64,000 nt of DNA from Brachypodius melanocephalos (Eukaryota; Chordata; Aves; Passeriformes; Pycnonotidae). A program made the translations under genes and the position numbers. The DNA lies in contig VZSR01001685.1 of assembly GCA_013398615.1 (NCBI GenBank), positions 48,572,864 through 48,636,863 of the forward strand, in the 5' to 3' direction. The notes below the pieces were generated by a model that was not told the DNA's origin, did not search any database, and saw nothing but the letters and a program-made list of their open reading frames with translations. Shown here piece by piece: positions 23,068 through 36,300 of the stretch. Positions within the stretch are counted from its first letter, which is position 1. Each line of letters begins with the position of its first letter.

Positions 23068-23560
23068 TCATGGCCTGATACTACACCTCTCTTCCTTTAA
23101 GTCTGTTTTTAAGCCTGTCAGTCAGCCTTAATAGCTCATGAGCAAAGACCCTCTTGCCCGTGTGAGAAATCTGAATCCCATCTGACACAAACAGGTCTGG
23201 TGTTGTGCTGATCTTCCCATTGCCAAAAAAACCCAAATTCTGGCTGTGACCCCAGCCATGGAGCCAGGTATTGATAGACTGGGTCTGTCTGTCCCTGCAA
23301 GGACAAGGGGAAAATGACTTGTTCTCTACATTTCCTGATCAGCCATTCTAAGACACTGAAGTCCCTCTGCGCACATTGTGACTTCATCACCCCCAGCATG
23401 GAAGAGAAATAACAAGTAACAGTCGGAGACCTGTACCAGGCTGGGAAGTTTCCTGCTCATGTCTTTAACTTGGGCCCCAGTGAGGGAAGAGGCTTCATCC
23501 AAAGGAGGGTGTATCCAGTGTTTTGGACACTATTGCCTTCAGAAGGGAGTCACATACAGC
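23068..23560 (-). pseudogene. Decayed retroelement ORF, resembles CR1 ORF1 esterase end
   Basis: On the minus strand broken frames read QYLAPWLGSQPEFGFF, then a DGIxISHTGKR-like and RLTDRLKN-like end, resembling the C-terminal part of the CR1 ORF1 esterase (xxWLRGW..GFGF..DGIHLS..G). It is directly followed by the CR1 3' tail with no ORF2 between. The likeness is from memory and partial. Confidence 0.4.
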
Positions 23561-23669
23561 TATAGACAGGGATGAAAAAAGGAATTAATTTTCATATAAT
23601 TACTTTAGCTTTGCTTCTGGGTGTTTCCTGGTGAGTTCAGTAAAGGAAGAATGTCTGCAGTAGGAGTTG

Positions 23670-24032
23670 GAGTAGTTGCAGGTTGGTTTAATTAAAAACC
23701 TGGAATACTTGGCCACCATCAACAAGATCCAGTCTGAACCAAGGGCACAGTTAACAAAAATTGATCTGATCCTAGCAGTTTTTATGTTAAAAATCAAATG
23801 AAATTATATAGAAGACTGTCAATTATTTACGGTAATATCTGATCTAGATAGATGGTCCACAGTGCTGACCTCACTACAGTAAGGAGTTAACATAGTTTAA
23901 CACCTAATCCTAGTCTATGATTACATTGTTTGTGTGCTGGAGAGTGTGAAGGCAGCATGTGGAGGATAAGGAGGCAGGTACACAGTGGCTGGCCACTGTC
24001 ATGCCCCTTCCCAAGCCCACAGGGGTGGGTGG
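23670..24032 (-). other. OC90: OC90 3' untranslated region, candidate
   Basis: Below the stop codon the first poly(A)-like hexamer on the minus strand is ATTAAA at 23692-23687. A cleavage site near 23670 would give a 3' UTR of about 360 bases. No stronger AATAAA occurs until about 22.2 kb, so a longer UTR is possible. Confidence 0.35.
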
Positions 24033-24343
24033 TTATCTGCCCTCATGTCTCACAGTTTTGGAGTTCCCAACGTGATGCTGTGTCCCTCTCTTGGCTCTTC
24101 GGAATCTGCTCCGCAGGGCTCCTTCCTCCTCACTGCTCTCCTCGGAGCTGGAACCCCCTGTGCCTGTTTCTGTGCCGGTTGGAGGCCTTGCAGCAGGGTC
24201 ACCTGGGCAGGAGACCTTCTCCTCTCGGCACTCCTGCCTGTGGGGAAGCTTCAGGCTCTCGTTGAAGAAGGCAGAAGCCATGCACTCGGCCGCGGCCTTG
24301 TCGCAGGCACAGAGGAGCTTCTCACACAGGCTCTGGCCAATGC
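24033..24343 (-). CDS. OC90: OC90 last coding exon, acidic tail and stop
   Basis: This 311-nt exon follows CTCTTTCAG and ends with TAA at 24035-24033. It encodes GQSLCEKLLCACDKAAAECM, then the acidic cluster SSSEESSEEE, then RFRRAKR and a 17-residue basic end. The acidic cluster suits calcium or mineral binding, and RAKR resembles a furin site (inference). Confidence 0.95.
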
Positions 24344-27300
24344 CTGAAAGAGAAGTTTCACAATTAATGTTGGAAAGCTGTTAAACTTACTTCATGTATA
24401 ATTTGCAGGTAGATGAGCTTTTGAAAATAAAATTTTCAAATCTGCCATGAACTTTAGTCTCCAAAGGGTGCCTGTGAATGTTCTTAATTACCTAAACAAA
24501 AGCCTGACACCAAGGTGCTGGGCAGTGGAAGGTTCTACTGCCTTTAGTTGAATTCGTGAATGTAAATATACAAAAAGTTGACTTCTGTCTGCAATTATAA
24601 AATGTCTGAATGTAATTTTTTCAGCCTGACCTGGTCACATATACAGCAGGGTAATAACCTTTGTCTCAACTAGGAAAAAAGTTCAAGTTTATAGTAAGTG
24701 TTGCTAATTTTTTGTAAGCTAAATATTTTTGTCTCCACACTCAGCTGTAGCAGCTCTATCATAGTGTCATTCAGTCTATCATGTTGATACACTGTCATTA
24801 GGACATGAAAATTTCCTCTCACATAAGCTTACATTTTGGTGTGTGATCAAAACATACAACTTCAGATCTCAAATTTCTTTCTGCATAACATCCAAGTTTC
24901 TTAACTTGCTCCATACAGCAGTGATGAGAGAAGCAGCATCTAAAATAAACAGTAGAAGTAAATGGAAAATACTTACTTTTCCTGAATCCCAGAATGCTCA
25001 CATTTATTTGTCTGTCTTTAATTTTAATGCCCATTAAAACTAAAAAATTTTAGTTTTCATACCCTGGATTTTTTTTTTTTTCTATGAAGAACAAAAAACC
25101 ACCCAAGCTGTTCCTACTTTCTTCCTGTAGTTGTTCCTACTTTCACTTCCCTCTTCCTAATTCTTTTTGTGTCATGTGTTTAACAAGGGTGTGTTTTAAT
25201 TTTAAGACACATAAGTACAATTGTAACCATGGCCTAGTCCACCATGAGAAGTGTCGTAAAATGTTCAGTTCTTGGCTGGAAATCTGAAAACTGCATCATG
25301 ATACCTAGATCATGCCATCATCTAATCCAGTAGTTGATGTGTGGGTTCTTGTTTGTGTGAGTGCAGGAAAAAGATGTGTGCTCTACTTAGACCTGATGTG
25401 CCCCAACTGTCATCAACTTCCACAGAGGAAGAGATTTTTAGCTCTGAATACAACACTCCCAGAGGCGCTTTTATTTGTGGAATTCTCTGCATTTCCCCTC
25501 ATTGTTAGCCGTGCTGGCTCTCTGCTGCAGCTCCAACAGAACTTTGCTCTAGCTCTGCTCCCTTCTGAAGGACAGTGTGCTCTGGGTGGATGTTAATTCT
25601 TCTCTTCCTAAGTCACTTTCCAAGCCACCACTTAGCCGAGTTTCACTGTGAACCTTATCCATTTGATGTACTCCTCCTTCTGCTCTGCTTACCTCCCATC
25701 ATTCTCCTTTCTTATTTTAATTGAGTTAGTAAGTCCTCTCCGAAACACTGACATAATAGAATGTGGTTTGTGTTTTATTTATTTAAGTGGATTTTTCCCC
25801 CAAAATATGACTTGACTACTGCTACATAGCTATACAATGCCCAAAAAATGAGCTGCTGATCTTCCTTGGTCCATGGGCACCACAATAACACCCACAGTTA
25901 ATGGCACATACAGAGGAGCCCACACCTGTCCAGTGCATCAGCCGGATCACCTCTTCCCTCTTGGCCACAATAGCAGCCATAGGACTCAAATTCCTCTGGG
26001 CATCTCTCAGTCAAACAGAAGAGCATTTCTCCAAGCTGAGGCAGCTCCCTCTCCGCTCTTCCACGTCCTCTCTTTTGCAGAAAGGTCAATCGCTCGCACA
26101 CTAGAAAGCAAAGTTGTTATTTGATACGTGATGTTTTCACTGGTTGAGGGCCCTCTTGTGAAGATAGAATCGTTTCCAGAGCTATCAGATACTTGGAAGA
26201 ACAACATTTTACCATCTCTAAATTGTTACTTCAGTCCCTGTATTACCACTCTTAGAATACTGCTGACTGAGCAAGACAGCAAAAAGGCAAGGCAGGGAAG
26301 AGAGAAGGGGAGAGAGAGCCCTATGAAGATAGAACATACAAGTCAAATTGGACTGCAATGAGAATACTTAACAGTCCTTTGTAATCTTTCATATGTAAAT
26401 TTTTCTTTTGGAATATTCAAATTCAGCTGAGTATTCAGTGGTTTCTGTGTTGGTAATTCAGAAAATACAGTCCTAACCTCTTCTTTCACAGTGACAGCTG
26501 GGAAATTACCATGTTTTGTTGAAGGATACTATTTTTGTTGTTGTTGTTGTTCTCATTTGAAATATGGTTCAATTTGAGCTGTGGTGCCCCTAGACCAAAT
26601 GCAAGACTGGTTGGTTGTAATGGCTACTGTTCTGCTGAAGTTTTGGCAGCACCAAATCCCAATTCTAATATCTTAATGGCTCCCTTTACTCAGGCAGAAC
26701 TGATATTTTGAGAATTATTAATAAGATTTGAAGAGCACAATATTCCATATCAGGAAAAAGACATCAAAGGAGCCTCTTCTGAGACTTCGCTGGGCAAAGG
26801 ATGGAAGGGGCTGATGGTTGGGTTCCAAGAGAAGGAGGGAGGGAGGGAGGGCTTTTGTTCCCTCTGCATCTTCCTTTTTCCCATGACTAATCCCATCTTC
26901 CCCTCTGAAGCTCTAGACTGTTCCCCTGCTCCTGTCAGAGTCAACCTGGGTTACTTTCTCCAACAAGAAATTCTGCCAATGTGCCTTCTTGGGTCTTCAC
27001 TCATTCATGTTAATTCACAGAATAAACCACAGGTTCAGCAAGCTGATCTGTGCTCTCTAAAAGCTGGTATTTTAAAATCAAATTTTCCAGTTTGGTGAAA
27101 AGTGGGGTTGTTTCTTCTGCTCTTTTCCAGTTCCAGGGCTGCTTCTCTCCATTGGGAAGCCTAAAAAGATGGATGAGACAGTTATTGAGTGTGGATTTAT
27201 AGCCGTGACAGGTCTGAAATGTCTTATGATCTCTGGGATCTCTGAGCAGAAATTGGAACAGAATCAGAAATGGTGAGAAAAAGCCTGACTGGCAAGACTA

Positions 27301-30300
27301 TGGCAAAAGGTCAGAATAAAGAGCAGGAAAGTTCCTATTGCTGCTGCTGCTGCTTATAAAACAAAGTAACTTAAAGATGTGATTAAATTACTTCCAACAA
27401 ACAAAAGCAGGGAGAAACATTCCCTGAGCTCATTTTCAATACTGCACTATATGAGAAATGTACTTACAAGCTATTAATAAGTACTTATAAGTGTTACTGA
27501 CTGCTTTCAGAACGGGTTAAGGTGATGGAAGATTTTGCAGATATCTCCATCTCCTGTTTTTCTAAATACCAATACTTGTGCACTTAACTAACTGGTTTAA
27601 AACAAGTATAATCTTTATATATAATACATACCTGCTTTTAATGTAGAGGTTGCTGAATATTTTATCAGATGTAATGAGGAAAAACCCCTTTCTTTACCTT
27701 TTCCTCCGTGTCCTCTCTCAGACAGTCCCAGGTCCCGAGCTATTCCAAAGGAAGCTGTGCTCAGGCCAGCCCTTGCAGTGCTTGTCTCTGGAGAAGACAA
27801 ATACATAGATTAGACTTGGGAAGGTAGAATAAACTCTTCTTTCAGGACTGTGTCCAAAAGTGCATATTCTAAACTATTATCAATTGCAGTCTTCTAAAAT
27901 TTATTCATTTTTTTAGTGGGAGGTAGTTTATTAATGGTTAGTTAAGCTTTCCTGGTCAGGTGGCAATGAGCTGCCCTTTCCAGGACAGTCAGTGTTATGC
28001 ATCCTGTATTGTATGCAACCTCCAGATTTAAATAACAAAATAGTTTAATTCTGCATATCCATGAAAAATGCTGACTCCTCAGATAGCTGTGAACAGGAAT
28101 AAGGGAGTGCTCTAAATTAGAAAAGGTTTAATTATTTTTTCACTTGCCTTTTCCTTTTGTCCTTGCAGGTGTGCCTGCAAGACTCTTAGTGGGGACAATT
28201 TTGTCTTGCATTGAGTTACTGTCTCCTGGGAATGAGGCTGGGGAGGTGGTTATCTCTTCCACTGGGACCAAAGCTTCCATAAATCCATCTTCTGAACAAG
28301 CAGAAAAAGAAAGCAGAAGAAGAAATAGAAAATAAACAGCAAGATTTTAATTTTAGATAGCTGGTGAGTGTAATATCCTCAGGCAGACTGAGTGTGAATT
28401 GATGGTCATAGAGAAGAAATATCTGAGAGGAAAACTGGAAAAGCAGAGTATCCACAGAGAAGAAATATCTGAGAGGAAGACTGGGAAAGCAGAGTATCCA
28501 CATTGGTCATTTATTCAAATCTCTTGCCTCTCAGAATAAAGGACTGTGGTTAACTATGAGCAGTTTAACTGCTGATTGTTTGTTGTTTTTTTTTTAATTC
28601 TCTATGTACTTAGACAAAGAGCTGGACCAGATGCTGAAAATCATGTTGCTGCTTAGCTGAGAGATAAAGTACAGGTGAGATGTCACGAGATGTTATTTTC
28701 TGAGTAAATTGCTTTAAAAAGTGTCTGCTCAACTGAAGTTTCTAAAACTGAAAATAACATCAGAGAAAGGAGGAAATTATTTGACTGATACAGAGGTGAC
28801 TGAAGAGTTTACTGGGTTGTAACCACAGGGAAATATTGAGGGGAAAATAAGTTGACAAATATTTGTTTTCAGGAGATTCTTTATCCTACAAAATAATTAG
28901 TAGCTGTTTTTAGAATATCTGACACTCTATTTTTGATCAGGAATGTTTTGCTGAATTTGGAGGTACTTAAAAATTTTTTTTTAATCTTTTTTTGTATAAA
29001 CTAATTTGTAAATGAAAACACTCATCAAATGGTTTCATATTTTCTAAATGTCAATGTGAACAATGTGGCATTTCACAAAATAAATACTTTGAAAAAATAG
29101 TAATGGGCATGTATTTTCATATTTTTAAAGCTTTCCTTTTGAATTCTTTGGCTGAATTCATTAATTAGACTAAACTCAAATTCATTAAACTTGTCCTGCT
29201 GATGTTCTGGTTTTAGTATGTGTTGAAAATAACCTGTCACAGGATAAGAGAATAATTTAAAAGAAATAAAAGTACTGCTAAGAACACAGCAAAGGCCGTG
29301 AAAGGTGGCAGAAAGGGATCAATAGTCACACACTGGTTTTGACAGCTCAGCAAGGTGCACGTTTTATGCCACTTTGTTTGGCAGTGTTGAAATGTTGAAC
29401 CAAAAGTGATTCATTATGGATGTAGAAAATAAAACCAGACTTTGGGAAATTCTAACTTAGCTAAGAATAGATATCACAAATAATCTCCTGGGAGCCATGC
29501 AGGCCTGCAACACAATACACAGATTTTCTGATACTTTCAAGTTAATGTAGGAGAGCATTTAGTGATTTTGACCAGTGCTTAGTACAGCAATGCAAAGTTC
29601 ATTGGGGTGGGAGACAAGGATATTGTTCAGGCAGTGTAATCAGAGTCAAAAAATGACTGTTTTCTACTCTTCATTTGCAATTTACTCTGACATTATTCTG
29701 GTGGATTTCAGCCCACCTGGATAATCCTTTCTACACAAAATGGGCCACAGGAAACTTCCAGATGTACCAAGGTGCTGCATTTTCAGCTGTACCTACTGGT
29801 GAGGCTGTGCTCAAAGCACACCTGTGAAAGCTGCAACAGGTTTTAGACTGGGAGAGAGTTCCATGAAATTATCTATAATAAAGGAGGAGGCAAAATCAAA
29901 ATGAACCCTTCTGGCAGCAGATGCTGTGAATTTAATTTACAGAAACAACCATTATATCATAAAACCTTATGTGAAGAGGCTTTCAGAAATACTTGGATAA
30001 GGAGTGCAAATGAGTGGCTGGAAGCAAGGAGCAGCTAATGCTTCTCAGATTTTATTGTTTGTGTATCTGCTATCTGACCCTGATCTAAATTTAATTCTCC
30101 AGCAGCCCTGTTGCTACCATGCAGTTTTAACTGTGGTGCTTTTAGATGAAGAATTGCTGTGTCAGTCAAAGAAAGATGAAAACTGAAAGTCACTGACCTT
30201 TTATCGAGAGGATGGGGGGAGCAGGAGCTGTGCCTCTGTGGTCCCTTGAGGTAACTGTACAAAAAACAGAGGCATCATGGTAGTGACCTGCCAGCTGAAT

Positions 30301-33300
30301 TTCTGCCATGCATTTCTGAAATTACTTTTACTTAAAGCATTATGAAGCTTAACCAAACAGCCTGGATTTATAAAGATGGCAATTAGAAGAAGCAAAGTGT
30401 TTTGCTGAAGGATGTGCAAGTCAGCAGAAGAAATATTATCCAGAAATCCTGTGCTGAGGATTTTTGACTGTGACACCACAGAGCTTCATAAATCAAAATC
30501 CATCTTGACCTGGAGTGAAGAGTGCCAAATTTATCAACAAAAGTTTAATGACTCTTACCTCTGGCTTTGGAAGTTGTCAGGACTATGTCACGGGGTTCAA
30601 AAGAAACCACTGTTGAAAACAGAAAATATATACTCAGGAAAGAGATTGCCAGCACAGTTATGAACAGTAAGGTTGCTGATAAGAGCTTTTTCTGAAATCA
30701 GGAAGATCCAGGTGTATAATGGATACACATTTGCCTGTTTTTCTCAGTGATGTATTGATGTTTATAGACAAAGTGATACTGATAAATTAATCTCATTGCA
30801 TGGAAATAATGTACATAGCACTAACACAGGATTCTATGATTCTATGAAACAAGCAGCATAAATATGATTGAATTGGGAAATTCAATATTTAGTCCATTTG
30901 ATAGACAAATAGACTAAACAGGATTAGGTCTGGCATCCCAGTGTTGTGCACAGAAGGATGCTGTGTTCCTTGTGAACACCTTGTGTTTGCCTGTACTGAA
31001 AGTCAAGTGTGGATGGACAGCCATAAATCCAAATATCTCCCTAACCTCTAACTTATTTCTTTACCTGATAAAATGATTTTTATTTGTCAGCTGCCTTTTG
31101 AGAAATTCTAAACATAGCTATCAAATGATCTAAAAAATCATCTCCACATTTTTTTCTGTGTTAGGATGTGATGTGAAGAATAACTCATTTGCCTTTGAAA
31201 GAGTTTCTCAGTGATACTTAGCTTTGGTTTAATGCAACTTCCACAGTTGTCAATTTTGAAGCTTCTTTGGCTAAACAGGGAGACAACTGGTTAAATAGTA
31301 AGTGGTTCTCCAAATGTTTCCTTCAAAGACTGATTAGAAATGTTATCTGTGTTGTTTTCAGCTGTCTGAAATTCCTAATACAGGTTTTTATTCCTTAGTA
31401 ATACTTGGAGTCTTATAATGGACTGTGCTCATTAGGGAGCAGGAGTAGTTGTTTTTTCAAGAAGTAAATATTGCAACAGAAGTGCAAATGCAGGTGTTCT
31501 CACTCCTTCAGGAGTTCCATTTTCTATTAAAAAGTGTCCCAGAAGCAGATAGAAAAACATGAACCAACGCTGGAGCTCCTGTTAGATGAGAATGAAAAAT
31601 ATGGTAAAATTTTGTTTTGATAATACAGGAGAGAGAGATGAAAGAACAGCCAGCACCACATTCAGCATGAAGACTTTTCAGGTACCTACACTTGTGCGTG
31701 TGCTGCTATTAAAATAAATAAATAAATAAATAAATAAATGGGAAAAAAAAAAACCAACACAAACCTTTAAATGTCGGAAACATTGTATTTTAAAAAGAAA
31801 AAAAAAATCCATATGGTTTTTGTATTCCAGATTTACACTTAGGGCAATGGCATACACCGAGGAGCACACTAAAGCGTGAAATCAGGTTCTTATGTTCTCA
31901 AAAAAATACAAATTTCCACCTCTCTTCATGCAAGCTGGTCTAGTGGAAAGTGTCCCTGCCCATAGCAGGGGGTTGGAATGAGATGATCTTTAAGGCCCCT
32001 CCAACACAACCCACTCTGATTTTCTGGGTTAAGCAGTGGCCTGGTTGCACATATCCAGTGCATGTTGCTTGTGTGCTTGGCAGACTTGGGGTCTATGGAC
32101 AGAAAATCATGGAATTGTCAAGATAGGAAGAGATCACCCAATCCCACTGTCAGCCCAGCACTGCCCCTGTAACCCCATAACCACTAAACCACACCACCCA
32201 GAGTCACATCCTGACACCTCCTAAACATATCCAGGGGTGGTGGCTCCAACACCTTCCTGGGCAGCCCATTCCAATGTCTGAGCACCTGAACAGTGAAAAC
32301 AATCTTTCTAATATCTAACTGAATCTCCTCTGTCTCATTTTAAGGACATTTCTTCTGATTGTTTTCCTGAAGGCACAGTAGTAGAGACCAACTACACCCA
32401 CCTCACTACACCCTCCTGTCAGGTGGTTGTAGAGANNNNNNNNNNNNNNNNNNNNNNNNNNNNNNNNNNNNNNNNNNNNNNNNNNNNNNNNNNNNNNNNN
32501 NNNNNNNNNNNNNNNNNNNNNNNNNNNNNNNNNNNGCCACTGGCCTTCTTGGCCACCTGGGCACACTCTGGCTCCTATCAAGGCAACTGTGGACCAGCAC
32601 CCCCAGTCCATTCTCCAAAAAGCTCTGATGCCACTCCTCCCTTAACAGCAGTGTGGCTTTGCTTGTGATGGGGCCACAAAACAAGAATGTAGCAGCTAAA
32701 CTGGGTAAGAGTCTAAGACTGGTCTCCCTTTCCACTTCATATCTTGGCCCTCTCTTACAAGGTGTCCCCTCCTAGAGCTACCAAGGTCTTTGGGTGCTTC
32801 TGTCCCTGGCCTCTCGTGTTGCCGTGTTCACCATGCAGGCAAGAGGAGAACAGATTCTCACACTGCAGCACTGAGGTTTTGCAAGTACCCACTCTTCATA
32901 AGAAAACCACAGATTGCAGCACAGAAAAAGAAGACTGTCATGAGAACCACTTGGTCTTGTGGTTTAGAGACTCATGAAGGAGGCACCAGAGTGAGGTGGT
33001 TTCAGCCTGGATCTCTTCCTTACAAGTAAATAAACCACCAAACTGGTGGCTCGTTGGCAAAAACCATACTCAGAGTTTCCTCGTGCTACTGCTTGATCCT
33101 AATTAATTCAATATCTTTTAAAGACAAGAAATATGCAATTGATTCTGGGTCCAGTGACTGGCACCCACAGAGGGCATCTCTGCCAAACAGCTCCCTCGCT
33201 CCAGCCTGTGTTCTCAGGGGAAAAAAAGGCTGTTTTAGTGAAAAAAGATTTTGTTGCAGTGTTCATTCTCAGCCCTTACTGTAAACACTGGTTAAACACA

Positions 33301-36300
33301 TTAGATGCACAAATTGAAAATTGCACCTTCCCATTCAATCTTGAATCCATCACCAAAACATTACATCTACTTTTACATCAGACCTTTTAGAAGGGCAGAA
33401 AGGAAGCAAACATCTTATATTCTCTCAGCTTTTGGAAGCTGAAAGCAAGGGTTTTTTCTCTCTAAATTGCAAACCTTCTTCCACAGATGAAGTCACAGCC
33501 CCTGTTTCATCAGTCCCTCGATGAACCAACTCTGAAAAAAAAAAAAATTACTCCAGAAACTTGTGGCTTAGGGTACTCCTTAGACTGTAGCAGGGCATAA
33601 TATGATCAGCCATCAGAAAAGAACTTATTTCTAAATATTATTATAATTACAGTAGCAGTATTAAAATACTGCTTCTGTATTTACACCGTGCTGATACTAA
33701 ATTCTACTGAAATATAATCAGGCACCTAAAATTAGCAGAGGCATCCAGTGAACTAAAATGAATCGGTCTTTATCAGCAGTGATAAAATTCACATGATTTT
33801 CCTGTTAGCACCAAACAGTTTCCCCATTATTTTTAGTCTACTGGATCTACCCTACTGTATCTTAGGGCCAAATGATCCCAGTGAAAGATTACTGTCTTAA
33901 AAAAAAAAGGCAACTACCCTTGATGCAAATTTTCCTGGGGCCTTTTCTTGTCCCTTGACGCATTCAGGAGGGTGTGCACACATCCAGGGTGTGATACAAG
34001 CATGTGTGTGTATGTCTTCCTTAGCACTGAAGGCTGTGACTGTGAGCCAAAGTAACAGAAAAGCTAATGCTACTTTTTCACATCTCCCCCATCCTGGGAC
34101 CCCAGAGGTCCCAAAATGAAAATTTTAATCCAGGGCTGCTCCCATGGGGCGGGCATTTGGTCTTGCAAGGTTGTGATTTCAGCTATGAAGCATGGATCAG
34201 TGTGTGACCATGGGGATAAAAATCCTCTTTATCCCTAGCAGGGATTTTTTCCTTCCAGAATAGAAACCAGTAAATGAACAGAGTAAGCTTGGTTTTGCTT
34301 TTCCAGTCAGTTTTTGAATGGTTTAAGGAAAAAATTGGGTTGGCAATATTTTCAGCACTTCCTGCTAGTGACCTCATTACAAGTATCACTCATTCATTCT
34401 GTGTAGAAGAAGCTTCCTGAAGAAAAAAATTCTTTGCATCTAACTGGAATTTCCCTGTTGCAGTTGTCTTCCTTGCCTCTTGTCCTGTCCCTGTGCACCT
34501 CCAGGAATAGTCTGGTTCCATCTTCTCTCCACACCCCACTCAGTGCTGAGAACAGCAAAAAATCTCCCCCATTCCTTTGTCTCTTTCCTCCTGGGCTCCA
34601 GCCCCCTTCCCCATCTCAGAAGCCTCTCCTGGCCCTGCTCCAGGAGAGCAATCAGTCTGCCACCACCTTCTCTCCTGGTATCCACCCAACTAGCAGTAAA
34701 TGGACAGGACATGTGAAACAGAGACCAGATTTATGGCAGGAAAGCACCCAGCTCCTGCTTCATTCTCTCTGGGTCACATCTGATGCCAACAGAAAATCTG
34801 TCAGGAGGGGGCAGTGGATCAGACCCTTATTATTACCTGTAATTGGAGATGGGCAGGAGGAGACATCCAGCCCATTCAAGGAGGAGTTAATCTGTGCATT
34901 CACAAAGCATTCAATGGCATCTTTGTCACAGGTGCAGAGGAGCTGTTCACAGGGATCCACAGACTCTGGAAATAATACAATAATGCAAACAAGGAGCTTT
35001 TGAAAAATCTCTTCCACCTTGTGCTTTTTCCTCCCTGTAAGGTTTGTGTCTGTATTTTGTTAATGCAAACCTATTTATACTGTGCTTCTCCATACAAAAC
35101 ATGGTCAAGTTTCATGGTCCCATTCTTGTTTTAAACACCAGTTGATGAAGGCTGGCATGGCTGTCAATAAATTATTGCTTCTTTGGCTGTGTCTGCAGAG
35201 TATTGAGGACTACTGAGCAATGCTCTAGCTTTTCATTTGAAAACTTAAGCCAGATGATACTGCATTTAACACTTCACAGACTTCATTAAAATATTCCTCC
35301 TAACTCCAAGAAGTCACAGTCCACAATCTAAGCCTTTCACATGAGATGTGATTTGCTCCTTATGAAGAATCAGAGAACCTTAGAACAGCTTGGATTCAAA
35401 GGAGTGTTAAACCTCATACCATTCCACTCCCTGCCATGGGCAGGGACACTTTCCTCTAGGACAGGTTGCTCCAAGTACCATCCAACCTGGCCTTGAACAC
35501 TTCCAGGGATGAGGCACCCACAGCTTCTCTGGGCAACTTATGCCAGTGCCTCACCACCCTCAAAATTAAGAATTTCTTCCTAACATAAAGGATGTGAAAC
35601 AGTTTCCCAGAAAATACTATTTTCCCTCTTCAAAATCTCCTACCATTCAGAGTTTAAAAAAACATTGACTTTTCGTATCTGTCACACTTCTATTTTGTAT
35701 TTGTGATGGGGGCTAAAGAGCTTTAAAAGCACTATTAATGTTTAAATGCACTTGGACCATTAGAAACTTGCCTAAATAGCGAAAAACAGTTTTAATTTGA
35801 AACAAGAAATGGAAATTAGATCAGATTGTTGTGTAAATAGGACATAAGGGTATTAGTTTGGGGATTCTGCTCCTCTTTGCTGGTATCCTCAAACCATGTT
35901 CTAGCAAATACTCTTTTCTGAGAGCCAATACTTGATGAAAAATTATATTACATGTTATTAGGCATTAAAGAACTCCACTGCACTCTTGTCAGGCCTGTAC
36001 CAGCCTTGCATGGAATAGCTCCTGTTATGACACACGATCTCTGCCCTCACTGGTGGTGGTGCTGTAGCTGAGGAGTGTGTGTGACCCTCTGAATTTGATC
36101 TCTCAAAGTGCAGAAAAATCAGGCCCTGATGCCTCAGGATACTGTTTTTCAGGTCTCTCCTCAGAATCTGCTGCATTTCTGCTGTCTGTGGAGACATCTC
36201 AAACAATGCTTAGTGGTCCTGCAAAGTAAGGGAAACCCCGAGAAGAGGCTGCCTGTTGGAGGAGCTCTGGAAAGTGGAGATGATTTCTGATTTAATTTTC

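Larger units (their letters stand above)
20601..23669. other. EFR3A-OC90 tail-to-tail intergenic region
   Basis: Between the two converging 3' ends I see only a CR1 copy, the G/T tract, the unidentified frame and the CR1-like relic. The stretch 21.5-22.5 kb is AT-rich with no feature recognised. Confidence 0.6.
28292..33474 (-). other. OC90 central introns
   Basis: Apart from exon 8 (30559-30609) this 5.2-kb region holds only intron sequence: the 46-bp duplication, a CR1 terminal scrap, an AAAT microsatellite, two CR1 pieces and an assembly gap. Confidence 0.6.

Noticed and set aside
27698..28148. GTGAAA as donor of OC90 exon 9
   Set aside because: It shifts exon 10 into a frame with an early stop; the GC donor does not.
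34434..35003. 189-codon plus-strand frame
   Set aside because: It overlaps antisense CR1 and the reverse strand of OC90 exon 6.
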